NCBI GenBank assembly: GCA_000827495.1
Contig: KN817530.1
Location: 552,446 to 616,445, forward strand
Source of the DNA: Hypholoma sublateritium FD-334 SS-4
Lineage: Eukaryota; Basidiomycota; Agaricomycetes; Agaricales; Strophariaceae
Direction: 5' to 3'
Length of the DNA stretch: 64,000 nucleotides
The position numbers and the translations under genes are program-made. Shown piece after piece: positions 45,931-58,756 of the stretch; the stretch's first letter is position 1, and the number at the start of each line of letters is the position of its first letter. The notes below the pieces were generated by a model. It made no database searches, was not told the DNA's origin, and saw nothing but the letters and a program-made list of their open reading frames with translations.

Positions 45931-46265
45931 TATGTATAAGAGTGCAGTGGGTCGGGATGCCGCTGAGATGGAGGAGGATAAGGAGGGGCGACGCTTAGCC
46001 CCGATTTTACGTTGATCGCGTCAGGGTCCTGGAGGTACCGAAGGGTACCGACCCCGGCTGGGGTCAATTTCACATGTCACTGCGGAACGCGACTGAACAG
46101 CGCCGGTCAATCTCCCTGCTTCGTATATACACCATCTACCGACCGACTACGCTTGCCATACAATACGACTGCAAAAAAATACTGTTACAAATATTATATA
46201 TAGTTAATTACATGCTCCCTCTATGGACGCCAAAAATTGTTCCCTGCATATCCACGGAACGCGCT
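45931..46265. promoter_or_regulatory. Intergenic, promoter of the acylcarnitine carrier
   Basis: Tandem minus-strand spacer. It includes GGTACCGAAGGGTACCGACCCC, a short near-repeat (about 46034-46055). Function unknown. Confidence 0.4.
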
Positions 46266-49075
46266 CTATGCATCGTCGTCGCGCCCAAATCCACCGACAG
46301 GTTCATAGGTCGCCTCAGTTGTATCCCGGTTCCACAGTATCCGCACGCCATAGAAAAATGCACAGATGACAATCACGCCGAGTCCGCCGACAGAAGTAGG
46401 AGCGCCGTATTCAAACCACCATGAGGGCCGGTATGGTATCAGCAGACGGTCGATCTGAATTACTCCTCCCGTTCCGCTGCCTGTCGTCGACCGGCCCCAA
46501 GATAAAACGCGAGCGGCATCTGCCTGGCCATTCGTCCCACGCGCCCCTTTAATTCCAACGACATATTCCTTCGTGTCGGACCGCTGTTGGAAAAGCAGGT
46601 CACCATACGCGGAAGCGGAAGATTGTACCGTCGTATATGTGGCATCGTCGAAGACGAGCGGGCGGTTGTTGTAAAGCGGATTTGAGTCCATTACGCGTTT
46701 GCCCAATGGTACCGTGGGAATAAGGTGCTGGGCGACAATACTTTGGAGGTTCACCACATCAGAGTATATTTGCGTCAAGTTGAGGTTCTTGAAGGCCTCG
46801 TCGGGAGGGCATAGGAGAGTCCATCCAACATTGCCGGACTTCTCCGACCACGGAGAACCTTCGGGAGGCGCCGTTCCGTTCAATATCCACTCGAATCCAG
46901 CTTTGTTTACCAATGTCGCCATTGTACCTCCCCTCGCGGCCTTGACCAGTTTCCCGATTGTCAAATCCACGGACCGAGGTATCATTACGTCCGATAACTC
47001 GTGGATGACCCCAGTCTGCGTCAAAAGATCCCTAGGGCTCAGTTCACCTTTGAGGCCAGCCCAACCACCACTAGAGCTGACATATAGGGTTCCATTTACA
47101 AGTCGGTCGATTTTCAAATCGGTCCCTTCCAGCGTGGCGAAACTGTGTTGAGAACCATTCTTGAAGGAATGTGCATATTCGACAGTGTTCAGCGCATGGT
47201 GAAGAATGACGTTCTCGAGATCTTCTGTAGAGGACGCTGCCAATAGGTGAGCGCTGACCAGAAGTCCTAGTCGTTTGAAAGCGTCGTTGCGTGGAATGAG
47301 GAGGGATGTGCTGGGTGATTTGCGAAGTAACTTTGCTTTAGTAGTCGAAAACACAGCGGCCAGAAATTGTGATAGTTCTAGTGATGGAAGAGCGGCTTGC
47401 AGAGCATCAGGCGGTGGAACAATGGGGCGCGACATGAAATATATTAGAGCATTTTTTACCTCGACTAGATCATCGTCAGTGAGTGTGTTAGGTTTTCCGA
47501 GATAAGAAACGCACTTGGTTTTCCAATGACACTAGCTCCACCAAAACTAATCAATTTGTCGTCCGATGATTTCTTTTGGTCGTTTTTTTGAACTTCGACT
47601 GCGACTACTTGGTGTCCGTTATTAAGGCCCGGTTCCAGTAATTCAGTCTCGAGAAGGCCGCCATTTTTCAATTTGCTCGGTGTCCATTTGCCGGAGATAA
47701 AATGATAACGCAAAAGTTTCTTCAATTCCTCTGAGCCAGGCTCCGGCATTTCTGGGCCTTCAAAAAACATAGATAGAATATCATCCCTTGGAGCAAGGAT
47801 GGTGTATGGAGTCTCGGTGTCGTTGATAAGATGCACGAGTTCTGCAGAATGAAGCAAGGAAACAAATTTAGTGCAATTCAGGGTCAAAAGATATTTCTCA
47901 GGTGTCAACTGCAGAGCATCTGGAGGAAGTAGCAGGGAAGACACGAGATGCAGCACTCCATTCGATGCATATATATCGGGTTGTACCAAAGCGGCGCTGC
48001 CAATATTGGTTCCTTCCGGAGTAACATCAACGGACAACGTGGTGCCTCCGACAGTGGTCACTGAAAGTTGGAAAAATCAGATATGTTCAATCATTGGAGT
48101 TGTCTATCTTACAATTCAGTCCAGATTTGAAGGAATCCGACCAAGTTACATGTTCCTCAATGACAGAATGCATGTCGAGAATCTTGCGTAGATCATTAGA
48201 CGCGTATTCACTCTCAAGGTATAACCGTTCGATTGGATGTAGGGCATCCCATGCCACGTCAGTTGGGACAAAAAGAGTTGTCTCCGACGTTGTGTTCAGA
48301 TATTGCATGAGTTCTGAGGTCATAATTTCGTGGAAAAACGAAATGCTAGAATGCTGGGAAACGACAGTGGCTGAATACCTTATTATTGCGGAGTAAACAT
48401 ACGAAAGCAACGTTCATGCTCACCCAAGTCCGGTGGAGGCTCAAGCACTTCACCGATGCCGAGTATCACACCATTTCCAGCATCCTGCAGTTCCTTCACA
48501 ACATTTACACCACCTTTACCGAAAGCGTCAACACCAACGTCAGCGCTCTTGCCATGCGCAGCAAGCCGGATTCTTTGGGGCTCGTGACCAAGCGTTCCGG
48601 TTGGAATTGGCATCCATGGGGGACTTGGAGGAGGTTCTCGTGTTGGAGGGTCAATAGCTTTCCGAGGGTAAAGGAGAGTCTTATATACAGGTATTTCCTT
48701 CTCAGCTGGAAGGGCAGGGAGACTCTGGTTTAGCAAGTGGTAAAAAAGTTGTTGCCGCAGTTGTTCGTTGATATTATCAGGAAGAGAAGAGCCCTCGAGG
48801 GCTTCACGCCACAGCGAATTCGTCAGAGAATGCTTCGAGATGGCATCGTTTGTTGGCGCAAATAATGTGGCGCCGTCAAGTCTGTTCAGCGTAGGTATGA
48901 GGCGGGCTCTTTGGAGCAAAACCAGCAAGGAGGAATAATCTGGATCGTCGCCAAGTGCAACAACGATGGTCTTGGAGGATGCTGAAGTAGACTCCCAAGG
49001 TGATTGCGGAGGTGTCTCCAGAGCTGCTGCCCCTGCTAGCAGCAGCGCCAGAGGCAGGCGGGCAGAAAGGTGCAT
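46266..49075 (-). CDS. Multi-FAS1 (fasciclin) domain cell-surface protein with C-terminal membrane helix
   Basis: Secreted or membrane adhesion-type protein. ATG 49075 starts a signal peptide (MHLSARLPLALLLAGAAAL). At least four and probably five FAS1 units follow, each recognised by a TLFAPTNDAI-like strand: TLFAPTNDAI, TLFVPTDVAW, TILAPRDDIL, SLLIPRNDAF and TLLCPPDEAF, with associated H-x-hydrophobic segments (FYHLLNQ, LRYHFISG, LHHALNT, VAQHLIP). A single membrane helix (GGLGVIVICAFFYGVRIL) and a short acidic tail (GGFGRDDDA) close it. FAS1 proteins in fungi act in adhesion, autophagy or vacuolar degradation; role here not assignable. Several short introns (near 48415, 48090, 47515 and 47450). 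Start codons of this gene and RAV1 are 170 bp apart, head-to-head. Confidence 0.88.
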
Positions 49076-49245
49076 GTGGTGGGGATGGGATGACTTGGAA
49101 AGTGCACAAGGCGCGAGTCCATGATGACATTGGTCCACGTGATCTTCCCCATTTGGATTTTACAGGGCCGGGCCCCACTCCGCGTCTATATTGGCAGGGG
49201 CTTTCCGTCAACTTACTCGGGTGTCTTGCGTCTTCTCCTGATGAT
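49076..49245. promoter_or_regulatory. Bidirectional promoter, FAS1 protein / RAV1
   Basis: 170 bp between opposed start codons. The RAV1 frame is open through it and upstream, but residues there look unlike Rav1, so ATG 49246 is preferred. Confidence 0.5.
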
Positions 49246-52200
49246 ATGCTCCAGCTCTCTCAGTCTTGTGCAGGATACCCTGCCGCTGGAGTACAGTTTC
49301 TAAACATCCCTAATGAAACTCTTCTTGCAAGTCGTTTCGCTGGCCTTCTGATGCTGCAAATGCTCATCTTGACATAGCTTTATCCATCGGGAGACGCGGT
49401 GATAATCCTCAATGCACAAACTCTCAAACTTTTACGCGTGCTTGCATTCTGGGAGGCGTTTCCCGGGATGGCCCGCTCCAAGGATAAGATTACATGCATC
49501 TCTGTGGATTCGGGAATGAAGCTTGTGCGTCATCCGAGTCTGTCCAGTTTTCGAGCATTGACGCAGTGTATATAGATTGTTGCAGCTACAAAATACAGGC
49601 TCGCAGCTTGGTCTCTCTCTGATATTCAAAAGGACACTTGGCGGATTCACTCCACCCTCGTCCTCCCCGAAGATCATGAGGTGACATCTCTCGACAACAA
49701 AGCAGGTGGGTTTGCTTGCTTCCACCGCATTAAACGCGTTTTTATCGTTCTTAGGCCTCCTTGCCGTCGGTTCTCAGAAAGGATTGTCGATATACACTTT
49801 AGTTCTGGAGAACGATCTACTGAGCTGGTCTAGGAAATGGACAGCTTCGTATGTTTGCATGTTCTTATGTGATCAGGATATTCATTTTGAGTCGTAGGAC
49901 GCCTCCACCTGTCCTGCTGAACTTTGCTCCCTCTTTGATGTACATTGTATTCGCTTCCAACGTGCGTTACAATACAGCCCTTTGACGTGCTAATCTAACT
50001 TGTCAGTCTAGGAAGATAATTCCATACGACTATATTCTACAACGTCTGGCCGACAGACACAGCTAATTCCTCACCCCCGTCCTGTTACAAAACTATCATG
50101 GAGACGATCCCAAGCTTCAAGCCGGTGGGTTAAGTGTCATGTTCAATCTTAGCTCTCCTTGACAGATCTCTCAGAGATGACCTCATCCTTTTCACTGTCA
50201 CTTCAGATGCCACTTTGCGCATATACTCGCCCGTCCTTGACGCCCCCGACTACCTCCAACTCCATGCAGCTTTAGACATCTACGCGTCTTTACCGTTCAC
50301 GGTTGTATCTCAGCTTGAATCATCGGCGTCTTCGATTTTCTGGCTTGACCGCAACACAGTCGACAAGGTTATTTCCCACATCCTCAGTCACCCGAATCGC
50401 GACAAGGACGTTCATGATAGACGGATACGTGAAATTAAAGACGAAAGCTGGGACCTATTTTTGCGGGTTTTAGCAGATGGTTCCATTGTAGTCACCGCTG
50501 TCATTGTACGTTCAATACTTCCATCGTTGATAGCGAAAACTAGCCCTGACACTGTAGAATCGCAGAATATAGACCGTCGACCTCCCACACTTCTTCAGCA
50601 CTTTACTTTACAGCAATCTCAGCCATCTATATTCTCGACGCCACCTTCATATCTTTACGTTCTTCCGAATCCAGACCTAAACATCCTCACCCTTGTAACA
50701 TCGCCACCACTAATGACAATGGATCTGTCTCCTCTTACTTTCTTTGACGCGCGATCTCACGGGCTTAAAGTGAATTCTTTCTACTCCAGCCACATCGTTG
50801 AGGAAGAGTCGGAAATTTTGAGATTTATCCGAACACCAGGAGGACAAGGTGTCAGTGCACTCCGAGTCGGAAGCGAAGGAGAAATATGGCAGGTAATAGA
50901 AAACGGACGTAAAGTGCAGAGAGGTCGAAGTTGGGAAAAGGCAGATCTTGTGGTCGTTTTGGATAACGGTAAGCAGTGTTCTCTTAAATCAGAAATGCAT
51001 TAATTCGAGATAATACCCAAGGCCTTCAGTTCGCGACCTACTCGAAAGCCAGCGGCGAGATTACATTTCATTCGTCACCTCCACAGATCGTAACAATACC
51101 CAATCTCGAATCGCTCTTCACCATGCCGTCTCCAGTACACTACGAATATATAATCGGCGTCACTGCCGACTTTACCATAGTACTGCTGGAAGTCACGGAC
51201 GTGCCTAGCATATCCATCCTTGGCCAACACAAACTACCATTGTCATATACCCCGAAGTTCATTTTGCCTGTTGACCCCATGGCGTGGGGGTACGCCGGCG
51301 ATTGGAATGATCATGATACTCTCTTGAGTATATCGGAAGAGGGGGAAATATGTTTCTGGGCCCTCGGAGCAAAGTCGAACGAGGGGTGGATATGTACAAG
51401 GAAAGTCCGTACTGGTAAAACTGGATTTCGCAAGGTCCGCTGCAGTTCCGCAAAAAAGACGGCCCTCAGTAAGTTCTCTTTGATTTAATGTTCTCATCTT
51501 GATATTCATATTCCTTGATCCCATAGTTGTCGGCGGCCCAGATGGCGATGAACTGACAATATGGGACTCTAACGAGTCAGAATTTGCATCTGGTCTGGAA
51601 TATAGTGAAAATTATAGGTAAAATCGCTTGACCCATATCCACAATCCGGACATTGATGACAGAACTGAATAGTGAACTGATTCTTGACCTTGACTGGAGC
51701 TCTACTCCCAACATGCAGTCCATTCTGGCCGTGGGGTACGCGCATCGGGTAGAGATTATCTGTCAACAACGTATGACTTACTTCGCCGAAGAGGCGGGCT
51801 GGGGTCTCTATCGAACGATAGATATATCAGGGTGTGCTTTGCTACCCTTCATACACATCTTGGCGCATGGATTTACAGCATTACCAGGTTCACTCCATAT
51901 CCAATCAGCGACTCGATATGGCTAGCCCATGGGTCATTCTTGATTGCAGCAGGGCAGCAAATGTTCCTCTTTAGCGAACCTTGTAAGGATGACGTCCCGT
52001 CTGGCGAAAAGCAGCCGGAAACCCTAATTGAATATGTGTCACGGCAAAATGGGCCCCTTGTTGATTACCACCCACAAATATTGCTTCAGTGCTTACTATG
52101 GGGTGAGTTTCGTCTGCCTTCTGATTTGAGCTTTTTCTAACACAAGTTACAAATAGACAAAGTGGAATTGGTTAAGGACATTATCCTCAATGTCACTCGC

Positions 52201-54228
52201 GCTGTTCTCGAAGATAGTTCAGATAGGGAGATTTCTTCGATTCCTGTTGAGCGATTTTTGCAGAGGGATCATGCTATGGCTGGGGTAGGCATATTGCTTT
52301 TTGAGAGATACGCCGCTTATAGAATGGCACAGAGAAGCAATACGAAACAATATAATGTTCTGTTCAATGGTATATCAACCCCAAGCATAGAAAGGTATTT
52401 CTTTAACCTCTCGCGCTACTCTGTCGCTCACATTTTGGATTTCTCGTCAGTCCGGATGAAATTGCTTTCACTCGACCTGTCATTACTCGTCTAATAGAAA
52501 AACTTGAATCTCATCCTTTGCCTAATTTGACGCCAAATGAGCGGGCCCATCTCATTGTGCTAATACAGACAACGCTGGAGGTTGGCCTGACATATCTACG
52601 TGTCAATGTAAATATTGACATTACTCTGCCTCCAGATCGACGAACAACGCCGCGCCTTGGATGCTAATGGACTTCGATATCTCATTTCTGTGAGATCTTT
52701 CCATATCATCAATCGTCGTGCGACATCTCCTGAAGGCACCACGGCAAATGGGACAGTCCCAAAAAAGTCAGCGCGCAGAGAACGGCTTCGATATCGAGAT
52801 ATGATCTGGGCCTTCCACAGCGAAAGTCAGGATATCCTGCTGAACTCGTCTACAGCGGCCTGCAATAATGGTAAAATGCTATGGTCCGACGCCAAAGCAT
52901 TGGGAATCGCCCTCTGGTTAAATTCAACCGAAGCTCTGGTACGACTTTACGCAAACATTGCGCGCAAATGGTTAATGTCGCACATACTTTTTTAGAAATC
53001 ACAATTCGAGGTCATTGCCAGAAACGAGTACATGGCGGGAGAATTCCGCGATCCCACTGCATGCGCTCTTTTCTACTTCGCTCTTGGAAAGTCTAAGCTC
53101 GTACAAGGCTTGTGGAGGCAGGCTGCCTGGCACAAAGAGCAAGCAGTGATGCTTAAATTCCTAGGCAACGATTTCACGGAGCCTCGATGGCGGACTGCCG
53201 CATTGAAGAATGCATTTGCATTGTTAAGCAAGCAGCGCTTCGGTACACCATATATTCGACGGAGTATTCTAGACTGACTTTTCAAAACAGAATATGCCGC
53301 CGCTTTTTTCCTCCTTGGAGGGTCACTAAAAGACGCAGTCAATGTTTGTCTGCGACAACTCCATGACTTTCAATTAGCTGTGGCTCTTGCACGCATCGTA
53401 GAGGGCAACAACGAAGGTCCTATCCTAAAAGAAATTTTGACCAATACCGTTCTTCCGACCGCATTCGAATCGGGAAATCGATGGCTGGGAAGTTGGACAT
53501 TTTGGCTTTTGCACCGACGTGATTTGGCTGTTCGTATACTATTGGTGCGTTTTTATCATGTTGCATCTCTATTGCTCTTTATTATATCACATCTATAGAC
53601 CCCTCTGCAAGATATTGCTACAGCGTTTGACGTGAAAATATCTGAGATCAAAGAGCCACAATATGATGATACTGGCCTGGCACTGATGTTCTCGCAATTG
53701 CGCTCAAAGACACTACAGGCCGCCAAGGGTACCAGCGAAATTTCCGGAAGATCAGAGTTCAACTTTGTCCTCCAAATGGCGAAAGTGTTTTGCAGAATGG
53801 GTCATTAACCATATCCTATTCGAATATTGTTGAAACTAACAATTATGTTCATAGGCTGCCATATCTTGGCCCTTGATCTCGTTCGATCATGGTCATTCGA
53901 GAGGCCATCTACGGCCATGCACGAAACGCGACCTTCTGCTGGGGAAAAATCTCGCGATATAGTCGCACCCATTCCCTCTCGCCCCCTTTTCCCTCTGGAC
54001 CCTGGCCTCAGGCGCAAATCTTCCATTCTTATTGACATGGATATTTCTTCCCTTCCCTCGACTCGCAGAACATCCCCAGACCTGAATCAGGAGCTAAAAC
54101 CTCATGCAATAGAAACAATACAGGAAGAAAGCGATCTTTACGCCCGGAAAGCTGGTTTAGGCAAACTAATGAAATCAGCAAAACGTGATGTCCAGGTGCC
54201 AGAGTTCAATATGGATGCATTCTTTTGA
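49246..54228 (+). CDS. RAV1: Rav1-like subunit of the RAVE complex (V-ATPase assembly)
   Basis: Rav1 (DMXL in animals) with Skp1 and Rav2 reassembles V1 and Vo sectors of the vacuolar ATPase. ATG 49246 begins MLQLSQSCAGYPAAGVQFLNIPNETLL, joined over a GC-AG intron to LYPSGDAVIILNAQTLKLLRVLAFW. The WD-like N-terminal half includes MKLIVAATKYRLAAWSL, SIRLYSTTSGRQTQLI, DDLILFTVTSDATLRIYSP and DLDWSSTPNMQSILAVGY. The Rav1 C-terminal domain is well conserved: DANGLRYLISVRSF, RYRDMIWAFHSESQD, MLWSDAKALGIALWL, GEFRDPTACALFYFALGKSKLVQGLWR (long block, two parts) and FFLLGGSLKDAVNVCLRQL. It ends with an acidic DVQVPEFNMDAFF tail. More than ten introns. Converges on the GDI gene. Confidence 0.93.
49327..49377 (+). 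other. GC-AG intron (51 nt) in RAV1
   Basis: Donor GCAAGT, acceptor CATAG, phase 0. It removes an in-frame run ending in a stop and joins NETLL to LYPSGDAV. Confidence 0.78.
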
Positions 54229-54398
54229 CTTGGGTACTGGCACTTGACTAGCACGGACATTTATCCCACTTCGAGACAATATACCCTGACCTTTGACTAT
54301 TGAGCATTTCCCAATATGAGGAGGTATCGGTACAGCTGGAGCCTCAACAAGGCGTATGAATTGCGTTTATGTGTTCTGAGCTCTAACAATCCCATTAA

Positions 54399-56064
54399 TC
54401 AATTCTGAACCTCGACCTCCCTCTTCTTCAGCACGAGGTCAGATCCAACGACACGCTTCCACACATCTTGAACGTCCTCGACCACTGTCTCGAAATGAGA
54501 TGTTGCGTCATAAGAGCGGGTGATGAAGATGTTGTCTGCTTGACCTGAGCTTGTGGGGGTGTAGAGAGGGGTGATGTCGACAAATCTGAAAGTCAAGGTC
54601 AGATGAAATATACGCTACAGCAATGATAAACTCACTTGTCGTAAATGGGGCCTAGAAGGCTCAAACCAGCAGCAATTTCCTGCTCGGGTCTGTCGGTCTC
54701 CACCACAGTGCTAACAATGGCGACGTAAACACCCTTTGCACAAACATTGTGCGTAGATGACACCATCGCGATGTAGATATCTATACCAGAGCTCAATTAA
54801 GAGCCTTGCGACATGCAGATAAACTTACCATGTCGTCGGTTGACCTGGTTCTGAGGGATGATGATCTGGCAACTGTCAGAGTCGTCCGTGCCGGGGATCG
54901 GGTGCTTCAAGAAGCAGATAGCCCGAACGACTTTGCCTTCCTCGACAACGCGCACTTTACCTCCATCTCCCCCGTTGGCACCGAAGTAGCTGGGGTCACC
55001 GATGACTTGCTTAGCCTTGACAGTCTCGCCGCCGCTGGTGACTCCGACAAATTTGCCGTCAGAGTCAGTAACGATGGCGTCGATTTTCTTGTCGAGCATG
55101 TAAGTACCACCGTAGATGGCACTCAGACGGGCAAACGACTGGGGGAGTTCGCCAAGACCGTAGAGGGGGTAAATGTAAGGCGACTTTCCGTACCGGGCCA
55201 TCGAAGAGGTGTAGAGGACGATGCGGTCATAGGAGGGGCGCGCAGGTTTCGTGATATAGCTGTCAAGCGATTAAAATAGGGTCTAACGATAATCAGTGAT
55301 TAACGTAACGCACTCGTCGTCCAAGTAAAGCGCCATGGCGTGGCCGATAAAGTCCTGGGTGCCTGCCTCCAGTCCGAATTTCTCGTACACGGTCTTCATG
55401 CTGTCCTCGTCCAGATTAATACCTATACTGAAGATCAGAGACTCCACGAGCGGTGACGAACTTCGCGCCTACCTTGGTGGGTAGTGGGGTCCTCGTCCTT
55501 CCACCCCTGTAGGAACTCAAAGAACTTCTTCGCGCGCCGTTTCTCGAACAAGCCCATGAGCGGGCTGCGCACGGCCTCCATCTCCGTGCTGGGAACCTTC
55601 GAGATGCGACCTTCGCGGTAGACGTAGCTGCCCGCGATCTGCTTGAACTCGAGATAGCGGGTGACATCGGTGTGCACGAGGATCTTCGTGAGCTCGCCCG
55701 AGGCAATGATGAATTTGGGCACGAGATCGACGGCGTAGTCGCGATCGCGTCCGAGGTCCGCTGGGGGAGCCTGGTCCGGGCGGAATTTGCGGTACAGCTG
55801 CGGGGGAAGTGAGATCGCTGGATGGGGCGGGAGGATGGTGATGGATATCGCGCACCTGCGTGAGGTTCAAGCTGGCACTCTCGCCGCCGTAATAGTCGTT
55901 CCGGTCCATGTGGAGGACCTTCTTGCCCTCGACAGAGAGCAGGCCCGACAGGATGCACTCTGTGAGACCAGTTCCTAGCACAATGACCTGCGACAGTCCG
56001 TCAATACCCTCCTGCAGCGCGGTTCGTACCCCTGAATACGACCCACATCGTATTCCTCATCCAT
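54399..56064 (-). CDS. GDI1: Rab GDP-dissociation inhibitor
   Basis: Extracts prenylated GDP-Rab proteins from membranes and recycles them. ATG 56064; the first coding exon is 18 nt (MDEEYD, 56064..56047), joined to [15 protein letters not shown], the FAD-like N-terminal motif of GDI/REP proteins. Conserved blocks follow: [47 protein letters not shown] (read as two parts), [60 protein letters not shown] (family-diagnostic, two parts) and [22 protein letters not shown]. The C-terminal exon ends EVQN. The length and motif order are those of full GDI. Confidence 0.96.
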
Positions 56065-56507
56065 GATTGCGGAGTACTTGGTGTATAGAGTGAAATGTTT
56101 ATCCAATGAGATGGGGGTGAATGAACAAGGCGGTTGCGAAGTGCCGTTGAGGACTTTATCGATCCCAGTGTGCTAACAATGACACAGGGACTACGCCGCA
56201 CGTGAACGCGACTTGATCTCTCCCCATGGCACCTGGAAATTGCGACCCGACTATATGCAGCGTCAAGATACTGAGGTGGTCTAACACGCAGAAAACAATG
56301 ATTATGAGACATACGATAATGAGTAGATAGTCGGTATTATATACTATTTACAGAGAAACACCCCTCGAACTTTTCTTCATGAACCTCACAAGAAAATAAA
56401 TAGATCTAGCATCCGAATCGATTGAGGGGTGTGCATGATTTAGCACCAGGTGAGCTTGCCAGATCGGCGCCAAAAAGGTAAAGGTTCAATGCTCGATACT
56501 TAGCATC
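56065..56507. other. Intergenic, promoter of GDI
   Basis: Tandem minus-strand spacer; nothing recognised besides presumed promoter and 3' UTR. Confidence 0.45.
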
Positions 56508-58445
56508 TCATGTTCGTCCACGCTTGGGTGGAATATCACCGTGACTGGAATCACTTCCAGCTTTCCGTTTCGCCCCAGATACCCATGCTGGCCGAGCACT
56601 TTGAGTGTTCATCGAGGAGTAAGAAGCTGACTCTTTTTTCATCCTCTTAACAAGTTTCAATAGACCTGGAGGCATCGTTAGTTCACTAAATTTGCGCGCT
56701 ACATAACGCAACACACTTACTGGCTTCATTCCTTCGATAATACTCGGCCCAGGACTTGGCAGACCGCTGAGGGTACTGAGAGGTGGTTTATTCACGAATT
56801 CTCAGTTAGTGAGAAAAATTAGATTATACCTTTTCAGCGTAAGGCTCCCATCTTTGCCTTGAGACTGTGCGATGCCAATCCGGCATTGACGCAATATGTT
56901 TGGCGGTGATGTAAAGATCTGCATCGGTGAATGGGCTACCGCTTTCACCCATTTCTTTTTCTGAGTAATGCTTGATAGGTGCGTCTTCTTCTCCTGCTTC
57001 TTCTTCGTCAACGTCGTCACATTCTGCGTCGCTTTCCGAGACTTCTTCCTCGTCCTCGGTTGTCGACACGTCTTTATATATTGGTTTTCGTCTAACTTGA
57101 TCGGCATCTCCTGCGTGCGATGAAGCACTACCGTCATCATCGTCCATATCGTCGCCGCGTGCTGCAGCCAATATTTTGTCAGGTACATCATGATTTCCAG
57201 ACCAATGAGAAGCCCATGATTGCGAAGTATGATGGGGTGCCTAATATTGGCGTCAATCGAGAGACAATTCAGAGAATTGAAATGCCAAACCTTTACTGCC
57301 AAGAGGTCGCAGAGATCGTTTCTGCTGAGTGTCGGGTCGTGCTTCAGACGCCACCCGATAAATTTGATGAAGTATTCGCGGTCCTCCTGGGTATACTTAT
57401 TTCCTCTTCCATGATGCGGTATGACTATTGTTGGTGGAGTAGGAGAACGGGATGGGGGTTCTGGAATCCTGACGTCGACGTGGGGAGCCGGGAGGCGACC
57501 ACCGAAGACAGGCGCTGGGGCTGTTAGACTATTAATGGTACTTCTACGACCCCCTGCTGCGTGGTCGAGAACTACAGGAGGCGTTGAGTGGTTAGACGAC
57601 GCTGTTTTCCGAGGACGACCACGTTTTACTGGAGGAGCTGAGATAGTAAGGCGTCCAGAAGGATGAGGAGACGGTTCTTGTTTGAATGAAGCAGGAGAGG
57701 GCTTTTTAATAGCTGGATAAGTTTTGACGCGTTCAACTTCAGACGGCATCGATTTCTGTCCTGCTTTGACTTCCTTCTCCTTCTCCTTCTCCTTCTCCAA
57801 ACACATCGAAATCCAGCCATCTATGCGTTCTCTATGGTCCAGATAATAGTCTTTCCATAGACTTGCTGAATGGCCATTTTTCTGGACGTGTTTAATAAGT
57901 CAAGGTACAGATTTGAATAAAGGGGATCAACGAACACCATGCAAACTATTTAGAGAATCCTTATAGCTTTCCCCTTTCCGACTACTGGCAAGCAGTTTAC
58001 TAAGGAGAAATGGTTCATCGCCAGCTTCGACAGGCGCAGACATCGCGTATGCCTCTTGAAGGATGGACTGGGGAAGATAGTTGAAACCCATGCCAGGCAT
58101 GCCGTTGGGAAATCCCTGCGGGGGAGGCATCTGGTTTCCCCAGGGCATTTGAGGCATTTGGTTAAATGGCGGGGGGATTTGGTGGGGAATCGGCGGCGGC
58201 GCGTTGTGCATTTGGGATCCGTTCATTTGCATGGCGTGTTGCTGCCACTGGTTGTGAGAACTGTGGGCCGGCATTGTAGACGAATGCGGGTGTTGCTGGT
58301 GTTGCTGCTGGCGTTGCTGTGAAGCATCGACGTTAAAGAGCTGTTGGCCCGGGTGCTGTGGAACAAAATCATTATAGTTCTGGGAACTTGTCGACGCGAG
58401 ACTGTTCGCGCGGTATTCGTTCGCACGATGACCACCAGAATTCAT
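56508..58445 (-). CDS. Nuclear protein with three Rap1/Myb-like helical repeats
   Basis: Not a named orthologue. ATG 58445 (MNSGGHRANEY). Residues about 1-125 are Gln/His/Pro/Met-rich and prion-like. Then come three segments each with two short helices and a Rap1-Myb-like third helix: EPFLLSKLLAS...GHSASLWKDYYLDHRERI; YTQEDREYFIKFIGW...APHHTSQSWASHWSGNH; FTDADLYITAKHIAS...YPQRSAKSWAEYYRRNE. Rap1-type Myb domains use the xHTxxSWxxxx helix to bind telomeric or promoter DNA, so nuclear DNA or protein binding is inferred. An acidic block (EDEEEVSESDAEC) lies between repeats 2 and 3, and an AT-hook-like KRGRPRK lies between repeats 1 and 2. The C-terminus is basic (PPKRGRT). Head-to-head with the dehydrogenase gene. 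Confidence 0.7.
57776..57798 (-). repeat. CTTCTC hexamer microsatellite in coding sequence
   Basis: About four tandem TTCTCC units on the plus strand; coding strand reads Lys-Glu dipeptides (EKEKEKEKE). Length can be polymorphic in frame. Confidence 0.75.
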
Positions 58446-58756
58446 GGCTGGAAAAAAAGAGTGATGAAACAGAGAGACAGAGAAAGAATAAAGATTACAA
58501 GCAGAGAGGCAGGTGGTATATCAAAAATCAGGCAATGAGCAACACAGTTCCTAGCAAAAATAATTCAAACTATGGGTGTCGCCCTTGTCGCCACTGAACC
58601 GTGACATCACGCGCGAGAGCATAACACCACGTGGTCTGCTACGTTCCCCGCATTCCGTGCTTTCAAGTTTCCCCAGGATCCGGATGCCGGTCATATGTAC
58701 CCTGAGCATCCCAGGCCTCTTCAACTCCTCCACCGGCTTCGGATCGACAGCCTAGC
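58446..58756. promoter_or_regulatory. Divergent promoter region, Rap1/Myb-like gene / dehydrogenase
   Basis: 311 bp between starts; purine-rich near 58446-58520. No element claimed. Confidence 0.45.

Noticed and set aside
49000..49245. RAV1 start further upstream in the same open frame
   Set aside because: The extension overlaps the FAS1 signal-peptide coding region on the other strand and does not resemble Rav1; ATG 49246 begins the conserved part.
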